From Bdellovibrio reynosensis (GTDB lineage Bacteria; Bdellovibrionota; Bdellovibrionia; Bdellovibrionales; Bdellovibrionaceae), in the NCBI RefSeq assembly GCF_022814725.1, contig NZ_CP093442.1, positions 496,001 to 560,000 of the forward strand: a DNA stretch of 64,000 bases, written 5' to 3'. The first letter of the stretch is position 1. Each line of letters opens with the position of its first letter. This document shows, in pieces, positions 8,017 to 15,832 of the stretch. Under the pieces are notes generated by a model. It was not told the origin of the DNA, searched no databases, and saw nothing but the letters and a program-made list of their open reading frames with translations. Made by a program: the position numbers and the translations under genes.

Positions 8017-10245
8017 ATGCATAACTTACCCGCAATGATTACTGACCTTGCATTGATTCTTGGCACTGCCGGCCTTGTGACTCTTATTTTCAAAAAATTG
8101 AATCAGCCCATTGTGCTGGGGTATTTAGTTGCGGGATTCCTTGTTGGTCCGAAAACTTCAATTTTCCCCACGGTAGTAGGTGCAGAAAGTATTCACCTTT
8201 GGGCTGAAATTGGGGTGATCTTTTTATTATTTGCCCTGGGCCTTGAATTTAGTTTCAAAAAGCTTTTTAGGGTGGGTGGATCTGCCGGTTTCACCGCCGT
8301 TTTTGAAATCTCATTTATGATCCTGATTGGATACATCACTGGAAGATTCCTGGGATGGAGCACGATGGATAGTTTGTTCCTCGGCGGGATTCTTTCGATT
8401 TCTTCGACCTCCATAATTATTCGAACAGTTGAAGAGCTAGGTTTTAAAAACATGAAGTTCGTTGGGATGGTCTTTGGAATCTTAGTTATTGAAGATCTTG
8501 TGGCCGTGCTGCTTATGGTTCTTTTGACAACCGTAGCCTTAACCCGGGACTTCGTCGGAAGTGAAATGTTGGGAGCAATCGTTAAACTTGCTTTCTTTTT
8601 ATCGATCTGGTTCGTGGCAGGAATTTTCTTACTTCCTTCATTCTTAAAAAGAGCCCAAAGACTGCTAACCGAAGAAACAGTTCTGGTTGTGGCGGTAGGC
8701 TTGTGTCTTTTGATGGTGGTGTTTGCAAGCAATGTGGGTTTTTCAAGCGCTCTCGGGGCTTTCATCACCGGCAGTATTCTGGCTGAAACTATTGAAGGAG
8801 AGCGCATACACCATTTGGTGGCTCCCATTAAGAATTTATTTTCTGCGGTGTTTTTTATTTCCGTGGGAATGCTTATCGATCCGCATATTATCGCCGTATA
8901 CTGGAAGGAAGTTTTACTATTATCTAGCATCGTGATCGTCGGGAAAACTTTGTTCGTCGCGACGGGTTCCGTGCTTTCCGGTCAAACGTTAAAGTCCTCA
9001 GTGCAATCCGGGATGGCCCTTTCGCAAATCGGTGAGTTCTCGTTCATCATCGCGACCCTGGGTTTAAATTTAAAAGTTATCAGCGAAACTATTTATCCTT
9101 TAGCAGTGGCAGTGTCCGTAGTGACTGCATTTACAACCCCTTACATGCTAAAGTACTCAGGCAAGGTATACGGATTCATTGAAAAGATCCTGCCACCAAG
9201 AATTGTTGCTACGTTAGATTCCTATAGCGTCATGTCCTTTGCTTTATCGGCCAATCGCGATTGGCGAGAGCAAGTTCGCGCTTACGTCATAAAAATCATT
9301 TTAAATTCCGTGGTGGTTGTAGCGATCTTTTTATTAATGGCGCGAGTGTCATTGCCGTTTCTGCTTGAACGGCAAGTAGAAGAGGGACCAGCGAAGTTTA
9401 TCGCCCTCAGTGCGACATTGTTTTTAAGTGCTCCTTTTCTTTGGGCCTTGGCTTTCGGGCGAACTAAAAAGTTTGATCAATTGGTATTGCAACAAGATAA
9501 AAGCAACCTAAGTTATGTGTTTTTAGTTTCTCGCATCATGCTGGCCGTAGGGCTTTTAGGGGCGATGGTGGCGCAATTCGTGCCTTTGCGATGGGCTGTC
9601 GGAATCACACTCTGGATGGTTGTAGTTGTCGGTTACATTCTGTCCCATAAGTTAAAGACGGTTTATCATTGGTTTGAAAACAGGTTTCTTTCAAATCTGC
9701 ATGATGATGTTACGAAAAAGAAGGCGCGCCCCAGTTCTCGTGCCTTGGCTCCGTGGGATGCGCATATCACTGAATTTGAAATTCCAGCGGAAGTTCCCTA
9801 CGTGGGAATCAAGCTGCATGAACTCTCGATTCGCGAAAGATTCGGTGTAACGGTGGCTTTGATAGAGCGGGGTCGCTTAAAAATCACCGCACCCGGGCGA
9901 AATGAATGTCTTATGCCCCATGATGTGATTCACGTGATTGGAACCGATGCTCAGCTTTTGGATTTTAAAAAGTTCATTCAAATGGAAACGGCAGAGGGCA
10001 TGCCCCATAGGCATGAAGAATTGCAATCTGATTACAGCCTAGAGCAATATTTGTTGTCGGATACATCGCCATTTTTAAATTTAAGCATCCGTGAGTGTGG
10101 TTTACGTGAAGCGACCCGCGGCTTGGTGGTAGGTATTGAGCGTGAAGGCCAACGGATTTTAAATCCAGATTCCACAGTGAAACTAATAAAAGGTGATTTG
10201 CTTTGGATCGTAGGTGACCGCGAGAAGATTCTATCGCTTCGCTAG
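8017..10245 (+). CDS. CPA2-family monovalent cation:proton antiporter with C-terminal RCK_C domains
   Basis: A 742-residue inner-membrane antiporter of the KefB/YbaL group. The N-terminal about 385 residues form the Na+/H+ exchanger domain, with SSTSIIIRTVEELG, an ED pair in VIEDLVAVLL and SQIGEFSFIIA. More membrane helices follow to about residue 560, and the soluble tail has two RCK_C (TrkA-C) type modules (about 585-660 and 670-742; VIHVIGTDAQL and GDLLWIVGDREKI). The Rossmann TrkA-N/RCK_N domain usual in KefB is not evident between membrane part and tail. Start MHNLPAM at 8017 has no strong ribosome-binding site; ATG 8035 is the alternative. Likely role: K+/Na+ and pH homeostasis. Confidence 0.87.
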   Translation: MHNLPAMITDLALILGTAGLVTLIFKKLNQPIVLGYLVAGFLVGPKTSIFPTVVGAESIHLWAEIGVIFLLFALGLEFSFKKLFRVGGSAGFTAVFEISFMILIGYITGRFLGWSTMDSLFLGGILSISSTSIIIRTVEELGFKNMKFVGMVFGILVIEDLVAVLLMVLLTTVALTRDFVGSEMLGAIVKLAFFLSIWFVAGIFLLPSFLKRAQRLLTEETVLVVAVGLCLLMVVFASNVGFSSALGAFITGSILAETIEGERIHHLVAPIKNLFSAVFFISVGMLIDPHIIAVYWKEVLLLSSIVIVGKTLFVATGSVLSGQTLKSSVQSGMALSQIGEFSFIIATLGLNLKVISETIYPLAVAVSVVTAFTTPYMLKYSGKVYGFIEKILPPRIVATLDSYSVMSFALSANRDWREQVRAYVIKIILNSVVVVAIFLLMARVSLPFLLERQVEEGPAKFIALSATLFLSAPFLWALAFGRTKKFDQLVLQQDKSNLSYVFLVSRIMLAVGLLGAMVAQFVPLRWAVGITLWMVVVVGYILSHKLKTVYHWFENRFLSNLHDDVTKKKARPSSRALAPWDAHITEFEIPAEVPYVGIKLHELSIRERFGVTVALIERGRLKITAPGRNECLMPHDVIHVIGTDAQLLDFKKFIQMETAEGMPHRHEELQSDYSLEQYLLSDTSPFLNLSIRECGLREATRGLVVGIEREGQRILNPDSTVKLIKGDLLWIVGDREKILSLR

Positions 10246-10277
10246 CGGTTAAGCTTATGAACGTGCAGCTATACTAG

Positions 10278-11693
10278 TTATAACTTCCATTGAATCAGCT
10301 TATTTAAGATCTTCATCTTCAAGCCTGTATAAGGCGGATAGGTCACGCGCAACAAGATACCCAGCCATGATTGACGTAGCACCGCCTTTTCGTGGCTGAA
10401 GGCCCTAAAGCCATGAACACCATGGTAGCTGCCAATTCCACTGGGACCGACACCGCCAAAAGGGAGGTGAGGATTGGCTAGATGAATAATAGAATCATTC
10501 ACGCAAACCCCACCAGAGCTTGTTTCTTTCAATATAGCGCTGATATTACTTTCACTTTGCGAATAAATATAAAGCGCCAATGGCTTTGGCCTTTCATTCA
10601 CAAAATGGATGGCTTCGTGAATATCTTTAAATTCAATAAGGGGAAGAATGGGGCCAAAGATTTCATCCTGCATAACGGTCGCATGGGGATCGACTTTGTG
10701 TAAGACGGTTGGGGCAACATAGCGGTTCTGCAAATCCACTTCGCCACCGGTGATGATCTCAGCATTAAGGCTTAGAGCATTTTGAATTAATTCCTGCAGA
10801 CGTTCAGTATGTTTTTGCGTGATGATCCTGGCAAAATCAGGAGAGTTCTTTTTTTCTAAATCCGACGATCCATAAAACTGATTGAGAGTGGCAATAAAAA
10901 TCGACTTAAAGTCGTTAATAATATTTTTTTGCACTAAAATATAATCCGGTGCTACACAAGTTTGGCCTGCATTTATGAATTTAGACCAAACCAACTTTTC
11001 GCAAGCGATTTTTAGATTGGCAGAGGAATCAATGATCGTTGGGGATTTTCCACCTAGCTCCAAAGTGATGCTGCTAAGGTGTTTGCTTGCAGCCTCCATA
11101 ATGATCTTTCCGACCCGGGTACTGCCAGTGAAAAAGATGTGATCAAAGGGAAGTTCTAAAAGTTCTTGAGTCGTTTCTGGGCCGCCTTCAACGATCGCGA
11201 CGATTTCTTCAGGAAAGGCCTCTTTGATAATTTTAATTAGGATCTTATTAGTGGCTGGCGTAAATTCGGAAGGTTTAATAAAGGCCGTGTTCCCAGCAGC
11301 TACAGCGCAGATCAAAGGCGAGATGCACAATTGAAAAGGATAGTTCCAAGGGCCGACGATTAAGCACACTCCGCGCGGTTCGGAAATTACAAAATTCTGA
11401 GTACCCAACATCGTGATCGGGGCTTTGACCTTTTTGGGTTTAGTCCATGATTTCAGGTTTCTTTTAGCCAGGCGAATTTCGTGCATCACCGGAAAAATTT
11501 CTGTGAGCAAAGTTTCTGCCTTTGGTTTTGAAAAATCCGAAACTAACGCCGCCGAAATATCTTCAAGATTGTTTTGAATGGCTTTTTCAAGGTGGCTTAA
11601 AAATTCCAGTCGAACGCTAATATCTTGTTTTCTTAAGCGCAGACTTGCAGCTTTTTGGTGCAGAAAGATTTTCTCTAAGGAAGTTTCAACCAT
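10278..11693 (-). CDS. Aldehyde dehydrogenase, class 3 (fatty/aromatic aldehyde) type
   Basis: A 471-residue NAD(P)+-dependent aldehyde dehydrogenase. Asn117 lies in GPWNYP, the nucleotide-binding FTGSTRVGK is at 188-196, the general base Glu212 is in LELGGKSP and the catalytic Cys246 is in NAGQTCVAPDY. The short length and a hydrophobic C-terminus ending near LLRVTYPPYTGLKMK fit the ALDH3 group, whose members oxidise medium- and long-chain aldehydes, sometimes at membranes. It is transcribed towards the antiporter gene. An AlkB-like monooxygenase lies far off at 58.4 kb, so a link between them is only speculation. Confidence 0.93.
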   Translation of the reverse strand: MVETSLEKIFLHQKAASLRLRKQDISVRLEFLSHLEKAIQNNLEDISAALVSDFSKPKAETLLTEIFPVMHEIRLAKRNLKSWTKPKKVKAPITMLGTQNFVISEPRGVCLIVGPWNYPFQLCISPLICAVAAGNTAFIKPSEFTPATNKILIKIIKEAFPEEIVAIVEGGPETTQELLELPFDHIFFTGSTRVGKIIMEAASKHLSSITLELGGKSPTIIDSSANLKIACEKLVWSKFINAGQTCVAPDYILVQKNIINDFKSIFIATLNQFYGSSDLEKKNSPDFARIITQKHTERLQELIQNALSLNAEIITGGEVDLQNRYVAPTVLHKVDPHATVMQDEIFGPILPLIEFKDIHEAIHFVNERPKPLALYIYSQSESNISAILKETSSGGVCVNDSIIHLANPHLPFGGVGPSGIGSYHGVHGFRAFSHEKAVLRQSWLGILLRVTYPPYTGLKMKILNKLIQWKL

Positions 11694-11731
11694 TCCTAAA
11701 TCCTAGGATTGGCCGAGTGTTCATTCAAGGC

Positions 11732-11761
11732 AAAAAAAATGGGGGGTCTTATCGACCCCCC
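11732..11761 (-). terminator. Intrinsic terminator of the 39-codon micropeptide gene
   Basis: Read on the minus strand, GGGGGGTC (11761-11754) and GACCCCCC (11748-11741) form an 8-bp stem with a five-base loop, followed by ATTTTTTTT. It lies about 50 bases after the stop of the small ORF at 11812-11931, and no other minus-strand gene lies between. Confidence 0.85.
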
Positions 11762-11764
11762 TGA

Positions 11765-11808
11765 CTTGAACAGGGGAACCACCAAACCCTGTCGAAGTCG
11801 CAAATTTA
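11765..11808 (-). other. Stem-loop in the 3' UTR of the micropeptide gene
   Basis: On the minus strand GACTTCGACAGGG and CCCTGTTCAAGTC can pair with an internal two-base mismatch around a 12-base loop, directly before the terminator hairpin. This gives a transcript end with two tandem stem-loops, which could be a stability element or the body of a 3'-derived small RNA. Confidence 0.4.
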
Positions 11809-11811
11809 AAT

Positions 11812-11931
11812 CTATTTCTTATTCTTAACTCGGACTCTTGCTTCAGCATTTGCGATCGTCATCCATAATGCATACATCACGATGACCGAATATAAGAGGC
11901 AGAACATTGCTACATCATGTAAGTCCGTCAT
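11812..11931 (-). CDS. Predicted 39-residue single-pass membrane micropeptide
   Basis: A short minus-strand ORF begins MTDLHDVAMFCLLYSVIVMY and ends with a basic tail (ARVRVKNKK). The middle (about residues 7-28) is a good single membrane helix, with positive charge at the C-terminal end, so an N-out/C-in or helical-hairpin orientation is possible. The ATG at 11931-11929 is preceded by AAGGAG and by AAGGA, and a strong terminator follows at 11761-11732. ORF, ribosome-binding site and terminator together support a real transcribed gene. I do not recognise a family. The size recalls accessory subunits of respiratory or transport complexes, but no such neighbour is present. Confidence 0.6.
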   Translation of the reverse strand: MTDLHDVAMFCLLYSVIVMYALWMTIANAEARVRVKNKK

Positions 11932-12009
11932 TCCTTGTTTCTCCTTATGGCGGCCTTCCTTGGCCTCGGAACAAGTAGTGCCATCCTAGCGTCTTCTTGT
12001 TTTCCGTCT

Positions 12010-12035
12010 AAGAGCATCCATGCTCTTGTTATAAT
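12010..12035. promoter_or_regulatory. 18-base palindrome beside a TATAAT box
   Basis: AAGAGCAT-CC-ATGCTCTT at 12010-12027 is a perfect inverted repeat with a two-base spacer. A plus-strand TATAAT lies at 12030-12035, and its reverse complement gives a minus-strand ATTATA. The site lies between the start of the micropeptide gene and tRNA-Leu, where an operator could control leftward transcription. No good -35 box was seen. Confidence 0.35.
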
Positions 12036-12127
12036 GATGCGGCAGGGGGGAAATGGGGTTAAAGAAATTTGCTAAAAATGTGGGCAAAGAAGGTCTAGAA
12101 ACCGGCTGTGGCGCGAAATCCAATGTA

Positions 12128-12155
12128 TTGACTCTGAGGATTATTGGGGGATAAT
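12128..12155 (+). promoter_or_regulatory. Sigma-70 promoter of tRNA-Leu
   Basis: TTGACT (12128-12133) and GATAAT (12150-12155) are separated by 16 bases. This places the transcription start near 12162, four bases before the mature tRNA. The sequence between the -10 box and the tRNA is GC-rich (TCTCGCGCG), the kind of discriminator found at stringently controlled stable-RNA promoters. Confidence 0.75.
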
Positions 12156-12165
12156 TGAGTCTCGC

Positions 12166-12248
12166 GCGCGGATGGTGGAATTGGTAGACACGTACGTTTG
12201 AGGGGCGTATGCGCAAGCGTGAGGGTTCAAGTCCCTCTCCGCGCACCA
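12166..12248 (+). tRNA. tRNA-Leu (anticodon GAG)
   Basis: The acceptor strands GCGCGGA (12166-12172) and TCCGCGC (12238-12244) pair over 7 bp and ACCA is encoded. The D region reads GGTGGAATTGGTAGACA. The anticodon stem TACGT/GCGTA encloses the loop TTGAGGG, so the anticodon is GAG (codons CUC/CUU). A class II variable arm around TGCGCAAGCG is present, and the T arm is GAGGG-TTCAAGT-CCCTC. These are the hallmarks of a bacterial tRNA-Leu. The last 11 bases form part of a long inverted repeat with 12376-12413. Confidence 0.97.
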
Positions 12249-12413
12249 CTTAGTAGGCTTCCTTGCCTTGGTTGCTTCGGACAGTCCTCGCTCTTTTTTT
12301 TTCTGTTGCTTAGGAATGGTTTGGTTCGTTGGCATTTTTTGCCTTCGTCCTCATATTGTATTGGCTGCGGAACTTGCAACCAAGGCAAGGAAGCCTACTA
12401 AGTGGTACGCGGA
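12238..12413. repeat. 38-bp inverted repeat (37/38 matches) that includes the tRNA-Leu 3' end
   Basis: The arm 12238-12275 begins in the acceptor stem of tRNA-Leu, covers its CCA and continues into flanking DNA. It is the reverse complement of 12376-12413 with one mismatch (12244 versus 12407); 31 consecutive bases (12245-12275 and 12376-12406) are perfect. The loop is 100 bases and holds a T9 run (12294-12302), so transcription may end before the second arm. Read on the minus strand, the second arm is preceded by GAGTTCACGTCGATTCCGCG, which resembles a decayed tRNA T-arm and acceptor. This suggests an inverted duplication of a tRNA end plus flank. Confidence 0.9.
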
Positions 12414-12487
12414 ATCGACGTGAACTCACGGCGTGCTTTTTGTTGGGGGCGACCTTGGCGTTTTCGTCGCTGCTTCGCTGGAGGAGG
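12407..12487. other. Non-coding stretch after the inverted repeat
   Basis: This piece lies between the inverted repeat and the stop of the NHL lipoprotein gene. It contains a 12-base palindrome CGTGAACTCACG (12419-12430) and a possible hairpin GGCGAC...GTCGC (about 12449-12469). No ORF with a credible start is seen. Confidence 0.4.
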
Positions 12488-13309
12488 TTAGTATTGTGTG
12501 AACGTCATATATTGCGGGGCTACGATAGAACTCCAGTTGTAAAGCTGGTTGTCGTAAGTAGCTAAGACAATCCTAGAAGCTCCAGGTTCAGCGATATAAA
12601 TATTCCCGACAGCATCAACAGCAATTCCTGTAGCTCCATTAAGCCCATCTGCGACAGTGGTTTTACCATCAGGGTTTTGTTGGTGGAATCTGTAGACCTT
12701 AGCGTTCGTCGCTGCGCCTTCAGCAACAAAGACTCTTCCTGTGGCGTCGGTGGCAATCATAACGGGTTCAGTGACAGAGGTATTAGGGGAGGTTTGTTCT
12801 TTTCCCCAGAATACTTTTGATTCATCATATAAACCAACTAACATTAAATCGTTAACCCCGAACGCTAGGGCCGTGGCTCTTGAGTTGTAGCTTGCCATGA
12901 CTTTTCCATCGCTCGCTCTAATGACGTTGTTTAAACCTTCTTGTGTCACATAGGCTTCACCGAAAGAATCCACGGCTACTACGGTGGGAATGTTCAATCC
13001 TGTTCTGACCACTGTGACTGCTTTGGAAGAAAGATCAACTTTGATCAATTGCGAAGAACCTGCTTCAACGACCCACAAATTATTAAACTTATCGGTCGCG
13101 ACTCCTTTGGGGTCGTTAAGTCCTGTGACGAAAGTGGATTTGCTTCCATCTTGTTCAAATTTAAATATCGTCCCAGTGCCATCGCCAGAACTTACGTACA
13201 ACGGAAAATCAAATATTGGCGCCTGACCGACCCTTAACAGTGGCGAAGGGCCGCGGCCGCAACCTAAGATAAAAAACAAAATTGATAAGAAAACTAAAAT
13301 GTTCTTCAC
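12488..13309 (-). CDS. NHL-repeat beta-propeller lipoprotein
   Basis: A 273-residue lipoprotein if started at GTG 13309-13307, with a lipobox ending FILGC about 15 residues in. Repeated units such as PKGVATDKFNNLWVVEAG, PTVVAVDSFGEAYVTQEG and ATGIAVDAVGNIYIAEPG are NHL/SMP-30-like propeller blades, probably five or six in all. Such exported propellers usually mediate protein or ligand binding. I prefer the GTG start because AAGGA lies correctly upstream and it leaves 10 bases after the preceding stop; the longer frame starts at TTG 13336 and overlaps that gene by 17 bases. Last gene of a three-gene envelope operon. Confidence 0.8.
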   Translation of the reverse strand: MKNILVFLSILFFILGCGRGPSPLLRVGQAPIFDFPLYVSSGDGTGTIFKFEQDGSKSTFVTGLNDPKGVATDKFNNLWVVEAGSSQLIKVDLSSKAVTVVRTGLNIPTVVAVDSFGEAYVTQEGLNNVIRASDGKVMASYNSRATALAFGVNDLMLVGLYDESKVFWGKEQTSPNTSVTEPVMIATDATGRVFVAEGAATNAKVYRFHQQNPDGKTTVADGLNGATGIAVDAVGNIYIAEPGASRIVLATYDNQLYNWSSIVAPQYMTFTQY

Positions 13310-13319
13310 AAGCTTTTCC

Positions 13320-13874
13320 TTAGAACTGATAGCCAATACCTATTAAAGGATATCCATCGGTTTGTTGAATAGGTTCGTCCAATTCAGTTCCATCTTGTTT
13401 TTTAATATTCAACGTTCTGATTTTATAACTGGCTTGAAAGAACCAGCCAGAAGTTCCGCCAGCACCAAGATTGAACCTTGCACCCACCCCGTAAAATGTT
13501 CCGTCACCCGTTTGTTCGGCGATGGTTCTATCCGTATAAGCTCTTTTGACTGATAAAGCGTAACCAAGCTCTAAGAAGAAGGGACGAAGATAAACTTCAA
13601 CCTTAGGACCATAGACAGAATCTTTCTCCGTGGTGCCTTGCATGTCATATTGAAAAAAAGCACCGAACCCAAAGCGTTCACCACTCCAGACGTACTCTGA
13701 ATGGGAAAGTACAGTGCTTCCCGAAGGCCCATCGCCCCCTTGTTTGGTTGAGCTTGAAAGGGCCATGGCTGAAAAAGAAAAAACATGTTTTTTCCCTGTC
13801 GTACTTTGTGCGAAAGCGGACAGGCCAAATCCAAAAACAAATAATAAAATGAAAACTGAAAGCAGACTTCGCAT
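13320..13874 (-). CDS. Predicted outer-membrane beta-barrel protein
   Basis: A 184-residue exported protein. A signal peptide (about residues 1-22, ending SAFAQ) precedes alternating hydrophobic and polar strands with aromatic girdles (YVWSGERFGFGAFFQYDM, FYGVGARFNLGAGG, WFFQASYKIRTL), and the chain ends in Phe (GIGYQF). This is the pattern of a small 8-strand outer-membrane barrel recognised by the BAM complex. The ribosome-binding site is AGGTAGGA. It sits between two lipoprotein genes, all transcribed leftwards, which suggests a joint outer-membrane assembly. No specific family recognised. Confidence 0.75.
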   Translation of the reverse strand: MRSLLSVFILLFVFGFGLSAFAQSTTGKKHVFSFSAMALSSSTKQGGDGPSGSTVLSHSEYVWSGERFGFGAFFQYDMQGTTEKDSVYGPKVEVYLRPFFLELGYALSVKRAYTDRTIAEQTGDGTFYGVGARFNLGAGGTSGWFFQASYKIRTLNIKKQDGTELDEPIQQTDGYPLIGIGYQF

Positions 13875-13883
13875 GTTGGATTC

Positions 13884-15572
13884 CTACCTTAATGTTCTAA
13901 ATGTGCGCGTTGCTGAAATAGTTTGATTGCCGCATCCATCTTTGGTTCTAACTGCAAATTGATAGTACTTATAAGGCTGCAGTCCTGTGATTTGAACGCT
14001 ATGAAAACTATTTAAAGTTGAATCAAGAGCCGTCAGGGTGGATGTGCTAGAAATTCCATAACCAACCTGACTGTCGGCAGGCTCATTAGTCAGCCACTGA
14101 ACAGTGGCCGATGTGCTTGTGATACTTGCAACTTGAATAGATGAAGCTGCTGGCGACGTGGCATCTAAATCACAAGAGCCCACAGCACCTCCGCTATCAG
14201 AAAGGGGAGACGTAGGGTCATTCGGGATCTCACAGACTTGAGTATTGTAGTGACCTTCTAGAATCAACTCTGGGCCAGCGACTTGCACTCCGTAAGTACG
14301 CGTTGAAGTCGCTGCAGCACCAGATACCGTGGCTAATCCTCCAGCAATGGAAATATTTAATTTACCTTGGGCTAAAAGCTCTTTTACTTTTGTTTCCCCT
14401 AAAAGCGAAATCAAATTTAATGTGCGCGACTGAGTTGTGTTGTCGTTAGGAATATCCGCAACAAACGAAGTCCAATAGTTCACAGCAGATGAACTTAATT
14501 CCCAAGATTCTATTGCGGATGTCGCTAAAGAATCATCAAAGCCACTTTCAGCAACCCCAATGCCGTTCACGATAATGGCTGATGCTCCGGCAGCGGCTCT
14601 CTTCACCTGAATTGCGATATCAGCTTTACCTAGACTCAAACTCGTGACCGGAACGCGCGGCAAACGAGGGTCGTAATAAAACTCCACAGCCCGAAATCCT
14701 GTCATCGCATTATTCCAAGAGGTCACTGGCGCAACGACTCCACTTGAAAAAGTATTTTCACCTATAGAGTTTCCATCATTATGCACGTAGGTATTCACAA
14801 AGCGATAATCCGGACTGGTCGTACATGTCAGTGGCGACCTTGAGACCGTAAACCCTTCCATAACCAAAAGTGGCTTATTGTAATAAGAATTATAGTTATT
14901 AAAAACAGCAGCGTCGTCACCGGTAACAACTCGGACCACGCCGTCGCTAACAACGTCCGTAGGCTTCAAAGTCGTTGGAGTCAGAAGATCTGCGATATTC
15001 AGATCAAAGGAATTTTTCGTCGCGACCTTATAATGGGTTAAAGCCCAATCCATAAAATAGGTGTTAGACGGGGAAGAGGGCGTCACAGCGGCTGCACACG
15101 CACCCACACAGACATAGTGTCTGTGACTGACCTTTGTAGAAGTCGTGGATACGTTTCCACCTGGGGGTCTACCTGTAAGCACCCCGTCAACAAAGATGGC
15201 CTCAGTATCAGAGTTGTCCCTTTGAGTAACAATGACGATATGCGCTTCATTCAGTTTATAGTTATTAGATGGATAAGTGTAAGTGAACTTAAACGGCCAC
15301 TGCTTATTCTGCGTTTCAATATTCCAGTTGTTTCTACCAGCTGTAAAAGGCAAATCTGCATCGCTCCACTCAGGAATATCATCCGTGGCTTCAACAATGC
15401 TAGTCACTGTATAGATCTGGCCAAAGTCATTGCCATCACTGCGGGTGCCGTCTTCGCCAATAACGGGAGGTCCTAAAGCAGATCCTTTAGTAATCTCTCG
15501 CGCGGTTCCTGAGCATGACACTAAGAAACCAACCATAATCAATGATTGAAGCAATGTACTCAAACGGCCCAT
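13884..15572 (-). CDS. Large lipoprotein with C-terminal fibronectin type III domain
   Basis: A 562-residue predicted lipoprotein with a signal peptide and lipobox FLVSC at about residues 16-20. Most of the chain (about 40-440) is a beta-rich, Thr/Asn/Ser-rich region with several Cys residues that I do not recognise. The last about 95 residues form a fibronectin type III domain, with ATVQWLTNEPADSQVGYG and GLQPYKYYQFAVRTKDGCG. This domain type often occurs in extracellular adhesins and carbohydrate-active proteins. Start ATG has AGGAG upstream. First gene of the leftward operon with the barrel and the NHL lipoprotein (spacing 9 bases). Confidence 0.75.
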   Translation of the reverse strand: MGRLSTLLQSLIMVGFLVSCSGTAREITKGSALGPPVIGEDGTRSDGNDFGQIYTVTSIVEATDDIPEWSDADLPFTAGRNNWNIETQNKQWPFKFTYTYPSNNYKLNEAHIVIVTQRDNSDTEAIFVDGVLTGRPPGGNVSTTSTKVSHRHYVCVGACAAAVTPSSPSNTYFMDWALTHYKVATKNSFDLNIADLLTPTTLKPTDVVSDGVVRVVTGDDAAVFNNYNSYYNKPLLVMEGFTVSRSPLTCTTSPDYRFVNTYVHNDGNSIGENTFSSGVVAPVTSWNNAMTGFRAVEFYYDPRLPRVPVTSLSLGKADIAIQVKRAAAGASAIIVNGIGVAESGFDDSLATSAIESWELSSSAVNYWTSFVADIPNDNTTQSRTLNLISLLGETKVKELLAQGKLNISIAGGLATVSGAAATSTRTYGVQVAGPELILEGHYNTQVCEIPNDPTSPLSDSGGAVGSCDLDATSPAASSIQVASITSTSATVQWLTNEPADSQVGYGISSTSTLTALDSTLNSFHSVQITGLQPYKYYQFAVRTKDGCGNQTISATRTFRTLR

Positions 15573-15798
15573 GGGGCTTATTGTACTCCTGTTGTGAAAA
15601 ACACCAAGTCACAGGCTCAGCCTGAGTCAAACAGGTATTTGATTATGAGATTTTACTTATCTTACTAGGCAGAAATGAGACCGCTTAGGGACCAATTATT
15701 AGAGCTGCAAAGGGATCCTATTTCGATAATATTTTAAATAGAAACTAGTTTGTTCTATTCGAGAAAATTCCAAATCACTGCGCAAAAGACGAAAATCA

Positions 15799-15824
15799 GT
15801 GACAACATGCCTCCGTGATATAAT
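15799..15824 (+). promoter_or_regulatory. Extended -10 promoter placed to give an almost leaderless mRNA
   Basis: TGATATAAT at 15816-15824 is a perfect extended -10 box (TG-n-TATAAT). A weak -35-like GTGACA lies at 15799-15804 with a 14-base spacer. The expected transcription start (about 15831) is two bases before the ATG at 15833, and no ribosome-binding site precedes that ATG. Confidence 0.6.
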
Positions 15825-15832
15825 GTGGGTCT

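Noticed and set aside
8193..8930. 245-codon minus-strand ORF inside the antiporter gene
   Set aside because: The plus-strand frame is a clear CPA2 transporter; the opposite frame is Lys/Thr/Pro-rich shadow sequence.
12141..12335. Minus-strand ORF across tRNA-Leu (protein with WCAERDLNPHACAYAP)
   Set aside because: It is the antisense reading of the tRNA. This type of peptide is a well-known false protein in databases.
12376..12440. A second, minus-strand tRNA gene next to tRNA-Leu
   Set aside because: Only a T-arm/acceptor-like 3' part can be seen. The T stem does not pair and no D or anticodon arm precedes it, so it is at most a remnant.
12198..12565. Plus-strand ORFs starting in tRNA-Leu and running through the inverted repeat
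   Set aside because: They cover the tRNA 3' half, both repeat arms and the end of the NHL gene; no ribosome-binding site and no recognisable protein features.
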